Assembly: GCF_047607725.1 (NCBI RefSeq)
Contig: NZ_JBLKSS010000111.1
Coordinates: 1-5,922 of the forward strand
Source: JBLKSS01 sp047607725
Lineage (GTDB): Bacteria; Pseudomonadota; Gammaproteobacteria; Enterobacterales; Enterobacteriaceae
DNA length: 5,922 nt
Reading direction: 5' to 3'
The translations under genes were made by a program, and so were the position numbers. Positions 1 to 5,755 of this stretch are shown one piece after another (the stretch's first letter is position 1; every line of letters begins with the position of its first letter). The notes under the pieces are model-generated. The model saw nothing but the letters and a program-made list of their open reading frames with translations. It had not been told where the DNA came from and ran no database searches.

Positions 1-139
1 CCGTTCAAGCATTCAAAATAAATGAAGTGCTCCTGTGTTTTTGCAAACAATTCTGGACTGTCCAAAATAGCCATTTTTTAGAGTTCAAAGGAGTCCAGAA
101 TTGACTGCAAATTAGTCCAGAATCTTTTGCATCGCTACA
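1..139. mobile_element. End of an insertion element (IS21-like?), body running off the left edge
   Basis: No gene is visible here. Reading leftward, the sequence begins TGTAGCGATGC at 139, exactly where the permease reading frame loses family similarity and meets a TAG stop. A 20-bp unit ending in ATTCTGGACT occurs three times: 114-133 and 92-111 on the minus strand (22 bp apart) and 40-59 on the plus strand. The last two match at 18 of 20 positions, the first at about 16 of 20. A TG terminus with several internal copies of a transposase-binding repeat is typical of IS21-family ends; that family assignment is inference. The transposase genes would lie left of the window. No target duplication can be tested because the other end is absent. 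Confidence 0.6.
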
Positions 140-254
140 GGAATCCGACGATCCAGCTTAAAATGATTGTGGCGACGGTTATCAGCAGCACGGTCCAGCC
201 GGCCTGCAGGAAACCCAGACCGTAGGTGTCGATATCGCTCCAAAGTTGATTCAT
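140..254 (-). pseudogene. Amino-acid ABC transporter permease, first 38 codons only, cut by an insertion
   Basis: Inner-membrane permease of a polar amino-acid (HisM/GlnP-type) importer, reduced to its N-terminus. The ATG at 254 opens MNQLWSDIDTYGLGF, then a hydrophobic first transmembrane segment (roughly residues 20-39, WTVLLITVATIIL then SWIVGFL). The frame stops at TAG (137-135), whose bases belong to the inserted element. Members of this family are normally about 215-240 residues, so more than 80 percent is missing. The start codon overlaps the ATPase stop as ATGA (254-251), so the two were translationally coupled. Assignment rests on the position after an amino-acid ATPase gene plus the typical 'hydrophilic leader, GL, TM1' pattern. 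The remainder may lie beyond the element to the left. Confidence 0.72.
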
Positions 255-1058
255 GGCTGCGCCTCCGGGGATGCCTGGCGGAAGTCCTGATGTAAAATGC
301 GACGCAAAAACTGCCGTAACCGCGGGCTTTCCGGATCATGAAGGACTTTTCCTGGCGGGCCGTCCTCCGCCATAACGCCCTGATCGAAAAACAGCACCCG
401 GCTCGACACATCGCGGGCGAAAGCGATCTCATGGGTCACCAGCAACATGGTCATCCCCCCCCTCCGCCAACGACGCCATCAGCGACAGCACCTCGCCCAC
501 CAGCTCGGGATCCAGCGCCGACGTCACTTCATCAAACAGCATCAATTGCGGTTTCATCGCCAGCGCGCGGGCGATGGCTACCCGCTGCTGTTGCCCGCCG
601 GAAAGCAGCGCAGGATACTGCAGCCGTTTTTCGTACAAGCCAACCCGGTCAAGCAGCGCTTCCGCCTCGTCAATGGCCTGCATGTGCGGCAATTTACGCA
701 CCCGCAGCGGCGCTTCGATCACATTTTCCAGTACCATCATATACGGCCATAAGTTGTAGCTTTGAAAAACCATGCCGATGCGGGCCCGCAGCAGTTTTAA
801 TAGCGCCGGCGTCGGCTGAGCGCGCGCGCCTTCGCGGAAATCAAAGGAAAAATACTCAAAGTCCATGAAACCGCTTTGCGGCATTTCCATGACGTTCAAG
901 CAGCGCAGAAAGGTACTGTTGCCGGAACCGCTGGCACCGATGATGGACACCACTTCCCCGGAGTTGACGTCAAGGGCGACATTCTTTAGGACGTGCAGAT
1001 CACCGTAACTCTTATTCAACTCGCGGATCCGCAACAGCGGCGCGGACAACTCGCTCAT
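251..1058 (-). pseudogene. Amino-acid ABC transporter ATP-binding protein (GlnQ/HisP type), frameshifted and Walker A mutated
   Basis: Cytoplasmic ATPase subunit of a polar amino-acid importer. From the ATG at 1058 (GGAGGAG Shine-Dalgarno just upstream) the order is: Walker A GASGSGNST (residues 41-49), Q-loop VFQSYNLWP (about 97-105), signature LSGGQQQRV (152-160), Walker B LMLFDE (172-177) and D-loop SALDPE. The H-loop VTHE lies in another frame. A run of eight G (455-462 on the plus strand as C) breaks the frame after LAEGG. With seven G the protein would continue MTMLLVTHEIAFARDV and end at TGA 251-253, about 268 residues, normal for the family. Independently, the invariant Walker A lysine is asparagine (AAC, 918-920), which should abolish ATP hydrolysis. 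The gene overlaps both neighbours by ATGA. The family is certain; the transported substrate is unknown. Confidence 0.93.
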
Positions 1059-1686
1059 GCAGTCTCCTCCCTGCCCGCGGCGTCACCCACACACCACAGC
1101 CCGATGTCTGAGGGTTGGCGCGCGGCGCCGTTAATGGGCGTGATATCCTGCGGGCAAGCGAAGAGCACCAACCAAATATCGCAGGGTATCGCCGGCGACC
1201 GATCGGGGCGGCACCCGATCCAGGGCGCCGTCCGCGGCAACCGGCACATTCATGAATAAATTCAGCGAGGCGGGCGTAAACGGCAGCGATAGCCCTTCCG
1301 CCGCCAGCGCCTCATGAAAATTATCGGTACAGCTGTGGTGATAATCGCGGCAGCCCAATTCACGATAGATTCGCGGCATTACAGGGGCAGAGTAGCGTAT
1401 CGTGCCAGCCTGGCGTGCTGTCCGCTATCAACGTGAACAACAGGCGGCGGTGATTACTGACGACCGTCACGCCGGGTTGGTAAAACAGATTGCTGTTTAC
1501 CGAGCGCGTATGGTCCATGGAAGAATATTCCAGCACATTCGCCTGCGTTAGCGCCCAGGTATCAACCACCTGATTTCCCCGGATATTTTCAATCTCGAGA
1601 ATCTGCCCGGACGTGAGCCCCACCGCGACACTGCGGCCGGCACCCAGCCGGAAGCCATTGACAAAGCTGTGATTTTTTGAGTTCAT
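1055..1686 (-). pseudogene. DUF1989 / urea-carboxylase-associated family protein, two frameshifts
   Basis: Member of the DUF1989 family, found beside urea carboxylase, allophanate hydrolase and their transporters; its biochemical role is not well settled. Three frames must be joined: residues up to GWHDTLLCPCNA (to about 1380), then PRIYRELG, YHHSCTDNFHEAL and NLFMNVPV (about 1379-1180), then LVLFACPQDITPING to the TGA at 1055-1057. The first break (about 1376-1385) needs one added base. The second (about 1165-1180) also seems to have lost a few codons between GDTLR and LVLFACP. I prefer the ATG at 1686, preceded by AAGGA five bases upstream, over the in-frame ATG at 1704. The stop overlaps the ATPase start (ATGA), so this is the first gene of the leftward operon. 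Repaired length is about 210 residues, within the family range. Confidence 0.85.
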
Positions 1687-1697
1687 ATGGTTCCTTA
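1684..1697 (-). promoter_or_regulatory. Ribosome binding site deciding the DUF1989 start
   Basis: Reading leftward the sequence is TAAGGAACCATATG, placing AAGGA five bases before the ATG at 1686. The earlier in-frame ATG (1704) has no comparable purine stretch, so the shorter start is preferred. Confidence 0.55.
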
Positions 1698-1721
1698 CTG
1701 ACATCGATTACGCAGGCATTT

Positions 1722-1743
1722 CTTTGGAATTCCCTTGGTATAC
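1722..1743 (-). promoter_or_regulatory. 22-bp bipartite motif, copy A (shared with the pxpA/pxpB promoter region)
   Basis: On the minus strand this reads GTATACCAAGG followed directly by GAATTCCAAAG. It matches the sequence at 3646-3667 (GTATGCCAAAA then GTATTCCAAAA) at 17 of 22 positions. Each copy is itself a direct repeat of an 11-bp GTATnCCAA-like half, so the halves sit about one helical turn apart. Copy A lies 36 bp upstream of the DUF1989 start and overlaps the -35 box predicted for the divergent dehydrogenase gene. I infer a regulator-binding site; the protein is unknown. Confidence 0.5.
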
Positions 1744-1752
1744 ACTGGGAAT
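1729..1752. promoter_or_regulatory. Dyad-symmetric operator-like sequence
   Basis: The arms ATTCCC (1729-1734) and GGGAAT (1747-1752) are perfect inverted copies. The centre GTATAC (1738-1743) is also a perfect palindrome on the same axis (between 1740 and 1741); only the three-base spacers differ. A GTATAC core flanked by symmetric arms resembles dimeric repressor operators of the GntR kind, but no such regulator is in the window. It overlaps the predicted dehydrogenase promoter. Confidence 0.45.
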
Positions 1753-1763
1753 GCAATTAAAAT
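1735..1763 (+). promoter_or_regulatory. Predicted sigma-70 promoter for the dehydrogenase gene
   Basis: A -35 box TTGGTA (1735-1740), a 17-bp spacer and a -10 box TAAAAT (1758-1763, one mismatch to TATAAT) point rightward. Transcription would start near 1770, about 30 bases before the ATG at 1801. The -35 lies inside both the shared motif and the dyad, so a bound regulator would affect it directly. Confidence 0.45.
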
Positions 1764-1800
1764 GCCATGACGTCATCCAGAACCGAGCGCGGTGTTTAAT

Positions 1801-2741
1801 ATGGAAAAATATTGTCTTATTCCGCAGCCCATCCACCCCTGTGGTATTGAAAGGCTGCGCGCACATGGCATCACGCCCGCGGTCGGTACGCAGGCTTGCC
1901 GTGAAGCGCCAGCCGATCGGGTGGTCGCGGCCATTTATCGCAGTGGGCAATTTTCGCGCACTGAAATGGCGCAGTTGCCTTCTTTCATGTGCAATCGGCG
2001 TCCACGGCGTCGGCATTGACGGTATCGATGTCGACGCCGCCGATGCCCTGGGCATCGCGGTATTCAACACGCCGGAAATGAATACCCGCTCGGTGGCCGA
2101 ACATGCGCTGGCGCTGATGTTCGCTCTGATCAAACGGATCCCCGCCGCGGACAGCGCTCAGCGCGCGGGTCATTTTGCCTTTAAATATGAGGGGGGGGGC
2201 TACGCGAGCTCCAGGACGCCCAGCTAGGGGTTATCGGGTTTGGCGCCATCGGCCGCGCGACGGCCACGCTGGCCCGCGGGCTGGGCATGCGGGTGCAGGT
2301 GCTGACCCGCCGCCCGGTGGCGGATATCGCCGCCGGTTTACGTCAGGCCGACAGCCTGTCCGCGCTGCTGGCGAACAGCGACATCGTTTCGCTGCACCTC
2401 CCGTCCTTGCCGGAAACGCGCCATATCATCGACGCGCGGGCGCTGGCACAGATGAAATCGTCGGCCTATCTCATCAATACCAGCCGCGGCGTGCTGGTGG
2501 ATGAGGCGGCGCCCTCGCCGGCGCGGGACTGGATGTGTTTCAACAAGAACCGGTTTTACTGGACAATCCGCTGCTCAGCCTGCCCAATGTGGTGCTGACG
2601 CCGCATATCGCCGCCTCCACCGAACAGGCGATGACGCGCATGGCAAACGCGGCGGGGGACGGGGTTTTGCGCGTGCTCGCCGGGGAGCCGCCCGCCTCGC
2701 TGGTGAACCCGGACGTGTGGCCGCGCCGCCGGCAGCCCTGA
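1801..2741 (+). pseudogene. D-isomer-specific 2-hydroxyacid dehydrogenase, three lesions
   Basis: NAD(P)-dependent D-2-hydroxyacid dehydrogenase family (reduces 2-keto acids or the reverse). Pieces in order: N-terminal MEKYCLIPQPIHPCGIERL in frame 1; GVHGVGIDGIDV and NTRSVAEHALALMFALI in frame 2; the dinucleotide loop GVIGFGAIG, then SDIVSLHLPSLPETRHI and catalytic-arginine INTSRGVLVDEAA in frame 1; catalytic Glu in GLDVFQQEP and His in TPHIAAST in frame 3, ending at TGA 2739-2741. Lesions: a shift at about 1978-1992, a nine-G run at 2191-2199, and a deletion at about 2507-2516. The last removes about 25 bp of the usual helix between DEAA and AGAGLDV. Repaired length is about 320 residues, normal. 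The start is ATG 1801 or GTG 1792; no strong Shine-Dalgarno decides. The exact substrate cannot be assigned. Confidence 0.9.
2191..2199 (+). repeat. Nine-G homopolymer at a frameshift
   Basis: The dehydrogenase frame changes exactly here, after KYEG and before LRELQDAQLG. Restoring the frame needs one more G or two fewer. Together with the eight-base run at 455-462 it marks slippage as one cause of decay. Confidence 0.8.
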
Positions 2742-2770
2742 CGCGCTCCCCATCACCGCCAATCCTAACG

Positions 2771-3546
2771 TTAGCCGCCCGCCGCCAGCACCGCCTGCAT
2801 CGGCGCGATGGTAAAACCTTGTCCCTCAAGCCGCGCGCAATGCCGCGGCCACCGCCACCGCGCCCGGTGTATCGCCATGCACGCAAATGCTGTCGATGCG
2901 GGACGGCAATGTCCGTCCGCTCACCGTCGTGATGGCCTGCTGCTCCAGCATGCGCAAAATACGCGTCGCCGCTTGCTGCGGATCGTGCAACACCGCGCCG
3001 TCAAGTCTGCGCGACAGCAAATTGCCGTTATCCGCATAGGCACGATTGGCATAAATCTCGCGCACCAGCGGCAATCCCAGCTTAAGCGCCGCCTTCTCGG
3101 TTTCCATGCCGGGCATGACCACCATGATCAAGTCGCGGTCCACGATATATCGCCCGGGCCACCGCCTGCGCCAGCGCGGGATCCTCCGCCGCCAGATTGC
3201 CTAGTGCGCTATGGGTTTTGACGTGCCGCAAAGGGATGCCGACGCTTTTGGGCAGCCCCTGCAGGGCGCCGATTTGATAAATAATCTGCCGCTCTATCTG
3301 CGCCGGGCTATCCCCAAGGATTTGCCGACGGCCAAACCCCTGTAAATCATAAAAACCGGGATGGGCGCCCGCGCCGACGCCCTGAGCATGGGCCAGGCTC
3401 AGCGTGCTATGCATCACCTCCGGATCCCCGGCGTGGAAGCCGCAGGCGATATTCGCCGAGCTGACGATCTCCAGCATGCGTGCATCATCCCCCATCGTCC
3501 ACGGTCCAAAGCTCTCGCCCATATCGCTATTCAAATCGATTAACAT
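2771..3546 (-). pseudogene. pxpA: 5-oxoprolinase subunit A (LamB/YcsF family), two frameshifts
   Basis: LamB/YcsF-family subunit which, with PxpB and PxpC, makes the bacterial ATP-dependent 5-oxoprolinase that opens pyroglutamate to glutamate. From ATG 3546 (GGGAGA upstream): DLNSDMGESFG, SANIACGFHAGDPEVM, GAHPGFYDLQGFGRR and HVKTHSALGN. The last replaces the usual KPHG with KTHS. The frame breaks at about 3144-3150 after QAVARAI; similarity resumes with VDRDLIMVVMPGMETEKAA, NGNLLSRRLDGAVL and SICVHGDTPGA. A second break at about 2829-2834 (one extra G would explain it) creates an early TGA; the tail LEGQGFTIAPMQAVLAAGG ends at TAA 2771-2773. Repaired length is about 257 residues, as expected. 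It is divergent from pxpB and convergent with the dehydrogenase gene 29 bp away. Some LamB/YcsF relatives may act on other lactams or amides. Confidence 0.92.
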
Positions 3547-3628
3547 GCTTTTTTGTCTCCCGGTTGGCCGTATGCGACACGCTGGCATCATTCTTGCCTA
3601 TTAGCTGGCTTAGGAAAAACGCTGTGCA

Positions 3629-3634
3629 TTGACA
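3629..3634 (+). promoter_or_regulatory. Perfect TTGACA -35 box upstream of pxpB
   Basis: TTGACA stands alone: no good -10 box occurs 16-18 bases downstream, where the sequence is instead CCAAAAG, part of the shared 22-bp motif. It may be an activator-dependent or decayed promoter for pxpB. Low confidence. Confidence 0.3.
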
Positions 3635-3645
3635 GCCTTTTTTCG

Positions 3646-3667
3646 GTATGCCAAAAGTATTCCAAAA
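3646..3667 (+). promoter_or_regulatory. 22-bp bipartite motif, copy B (pxpA/pxpB promoter region)
   Basis: Tandem 11-bp halves GTATGCCAAAA and GTATTCCAAAA differ at one position and are spaced one helical turn apart. The whole matches the minus-strand motif at 1722-1743 at 17 of 22 positions. It points toward pxpB, 54 bp before its start, and occupies the -10 zone expected from the TTGACA at 3629. Inferred regulator-binding site. Confidence 0.5.
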
Positions 3668-3721
3668 ACACCCGCTGAATAAAGCTCTGCGCTTTCATGT
3701 AGGGCAAAACAGGATATTCGC

Positions 3722-4258
3722 GTGCGACAAAGCCTAAATACCCCTTCGGGGCGCATCTTGCCCATAGCCGATCAGGCGGTTTGCGTAGACTTCGGGGAAG
3801 TCATCGATGAACAGATCAATCAACGGGTCACCGCGCTGGCGGCCAGAGTCAGGGGCACGGCGTGGATCTGGCGGACCTGGCGGCGCTGCACCATCTCACA
3901 CCGCAGCAGGTGATACACCTGCACAGCGCGGCCCTCTACCGGGTATACATGATCGGGTTTATGCCCGGCTTTGCCTATCTCGGCGGTCTGGATCCGCGCC
4001 TGCATACCTCACGCCGGGAATCACCGCGCCTGAAAACCCCGGCCGGCAGCATCAGCATCGGCGGTATACAGACCGCCGTCGGTTCGGTGAAGGCGCCCAG
4101 CGGCTGGCATTTGATCGGCCGTACACCGCGTCCCGGATCGCGAGATGCCGTTTTTATTCAGCACCGGCGACCGTATCCGTTTTACGCCAGTCTGCGCGGA
4201 CACCTTTACACGTCTGCAGGCGCAAGGCGATTATCTTCCCGACTGGACATGGCAATAA
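3722..4258 (+). pseudogene. pxpB: 5-oxoprolinase subunit B (allophanate hydrolase subunit 1 family), deleted and frameshifted
   Basis: PxpB/KipI-family partner of PxpC. GTG 3722 is the likely start, with AGGA seven bases before it. Frame 2 gives the N-terminus RILPIADQAVCVDFGEVID, ending near ALAARVR. At about 3850-3862 the frame changes and roughly 60 residues usual in the family are absent, including the segment before the GG-PDLA motif. Frame 1 then gives VDLADLAALHHLTPQQVI, GFMPGFAYLGGLDPRL, PAGSISIGGIQTAV and GWHLIGRTP. At about 4125-4135 a small deletion shifts to frame 2, giving DREMPFLFSTGDRIRFTPV and the end at TAA 4256-4258. About 178 codons remain against about 215-240 normally. 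The stop overlaps the pxpC start (TAATG). Confidence 0.9.
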
Positions 4259-5109
4259 TGGCGAATGGTTTAGAAGTACTGACCCCCGGCGTCTATACCA
4301 CCGTGCAAGACGAGGGACGGTTTGGTTTTGAAGATTGCGGTGTGCCACCCTCGGGCGCCATGGATGAGATGAGTTCCAGCATCGCCAATGCCCTGGTGGG
4401 TAATCAGGTCTCGACGGGCGTGCTGGAATTTACCCTGACCGGCGCAACCCTGCGCCTGACCGGTACCGCGCCGTGCCGTTTCGCCGTGACCGGCGATATG
4501 CAATTGACGCTTGACGATAGGCCGCTATCGACCCACTGCCGCCACATCATGCTGCCGGGCAGTACGCTGCGCGTGATTCGCGCTTGCAGCGGCGCCCGCG
4601 GCTATCTGGCGGCAACGCCCGGCACCGTGCCGCGTCAGGCCAGCCAGCCGGCGCAGCGGCTCATGCCCCAGCGCGAACGCCTGCCAGGCCGGCTGGTTGC
4701 GGGGCCGCAGCAGGGGCATTTTGGTCAGGCCGGTCTGGCGTGTTTTCTCGCCGGCGAGTACCGCGTCAGCGGTGAAAGTGATCGGATGGGCTACCGCTTG
4801 AGTGGACCGCCAGTGCCTCACTTGCAGGGATTCAATATTGTATCCGACGCCATTTCCCGCGACAGTATTCAGATCCCCGGTAACGGGCAGCCGATTATCG
4901 CCATGAACGACCGACAGACGACCGGCGGCTACCCCAAAATCGCCACCGTTATTCGGGCCGATCTGGCCCGGCTGGGGCAGCAAAAACCCGGCGATAGCCT
5001 GCGCTTCGAGCAGGTCAGTGTGGAAAAAGCGGAAAGCCTTTGGATAGGCCGGCACCAGCATATGCAGCGCTGGCTGGGGGAATTACACGAGGCCGTGCTG
5101 CGGGGTTAG
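4258..5109 (+). pseudogene. pxpC: 5-oxoprolinase subunit C (biotin-dependent carboxyltransferase family fold), open but with an in-frame deletion
   Basis: PxpC/KipA family, catalytic partner of PxpB. ATG 4258 overlaps the pxpB stop by one base; an in-frame ATG at 4249 is an alternative. The frame is open for 283 residues to TAG 5107-5109, against about 310 in the family. Conserved pieces: YTTVQDEGRFGFEDCGVP (13-30), SGAMD, DRMGYRLSGP (175-184) and IQIPGNGQPIIAMNDRQTTG (204-222 region) with GGYPKIATVI. After GARGYLA (112-118) the usual GGI..P...GS.ST....G.GG..GR.L..GD block is missing. About 30 residues appear lost in frame near base 4610, and GPQ follows too soon. So it is the least damaged gene, yet probably inactive, more so because PxpA and PxpB are broken. 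It would be called intact by a simple ORF finder. Confidence 0.87.
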
Positions 5110-5288
5110 CGCACGGCATGGCGTGGGGTCGCGTGTGAGATTAGCGTGCACGGCCTCACGTGGAATCGTGCTGCGGGAATCGCGCGTACGACATCGCGGG
5201 GGGTCGCGTTGCGGGGGGTAGCGTGCCCGGAACAGCCGCTCAGCGCCCCACCCTTACCGGGCCGTCAGGCAACCCGACCCATCGCGCG
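5110..5288. other. Intergenic stretch with degenerate G-rich repeats
   Basis: This lies between the 3' ends of pxpC and the LysR fragment. I see no gene and no convincing hairpin-plus-T terminator. It is unusually rich in GCG/CGTG/GGGG words. TTAGCG..ACGGC occurs twice (near 5107-5119 and 5140-5153), and a 15-bp unit is tandemly repeated at 5195-5224. Possibly a decayed repeat or leftover of lost coding sequence. Confidence 0.5.
5195..5224 (+). repeat. Two tandem 15-bp G-rich units
   Basis: CGCGGGGGGTCGCGT (5195-5209) is followed directly by TGCGGGGGGTAGCGT (5210-5224), matching at 13 of 15 positions. A similar GGCGTGGGGTCGCGT lies nearby, around 5119-5133. The role is unknown. Confidence 0.65.
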
Positions 5289-5755
5289 TTAACCGGTTTG
5301 GGCCTCTGTCGCAGCGGCACGCAGGAAATCGGTTATAAGCTGATGCAGCGGCGATTGACGCCAGCTGTAGCGCATGACCACGATCAATTTACGATAAAAA
5401 GTCAACGACTCCCCCAGCGGCACGACACGCACGCGTTCGGCACGCTCGCGCCATTGCCCCGCCAACGGCACCAGGGCCACGCCAAGATTATGCTCCACCA
5501 TGCGCACAATCGCGTCAATCTCATCGATTTCCAGCGCGATCTTTGGCGTCAGGCGCTCGCGACACAAAAATTGACTGACCATCCTGCCGCCAAACGACGT
5601 GCGATCATAACGGATAAACGGCGCGGCGCGCAGCAGCGCCAGCGGATCATCTCCTTTCATACCCGGCGGTGTGACCAGCACAAACGGCTCGCGCAGCAGG
5701 CGCTGGGCACCAATCCGGTGGATGGCCATGACGTTCCCGTCCCGCATTTTGGCAT
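5289..5755 (-). pseudogene. LysR-type regulator, C-terminal effector domain only
   Basis: LysR-type transcription factor missing its N-terminal winged-helix domain. The open frame from about 5747 to TAA 5289-5291 (152 residues) contains LLREPFVLVTPPG, APFIRYDRTSFGGRMV, LTPKIALEIDEIDAIVRMV and the strongly family-typical EHNLGVALVPLAGQW, then YSWRQSPLHQLITDFLRAA. This is the second half of the periplasmic-binding-like effector domain. Family members are about 300 residues, so roughly the first half is gone. Similarity fades upstream of about 5700, and a TAA in frame lies at 5760-5762. The cut probably comes from the repeat-bearing element starting near 5756. By position it was likely the regulator of the pxp genes (inference). 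Without the DNA-binding half it cannot regulate. Confidence 0.85.

Noticed and set aside
112..432. Minus-strand open frame of 106 codons crossing the insertion boundary
   Set aside because: It reads the ATPase and permease region in a wrong frame and continues into the element; no motif supports it.
338..868. Plus-strand open frame of 176 codons
   Set aside because: Antisense to the ABC ATPase, with proline/alanine-rich low-complexity translation and no recognisable motif.
2742..2770. Terminator between the convergent dehydrogenase and pxpA genes
   Set aside because: The 29 bp have no GC stem followed by a T tract on either strand.
4525..5061. Minus-strand open frame of 178 codons
   Set aside because: Antisense to pxpC, whose plus-strand frame has unmistakable family motifs over the same bases.
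140..5755. Explaining all frameshifts as sequencing error
   Set aside because: Only two breaks lie in homopolymers. The deletions of about 25 bp and 180 bp, the insertion, the Walker A substitution and the in-frame pxpC loss cannot be base-calling errors.
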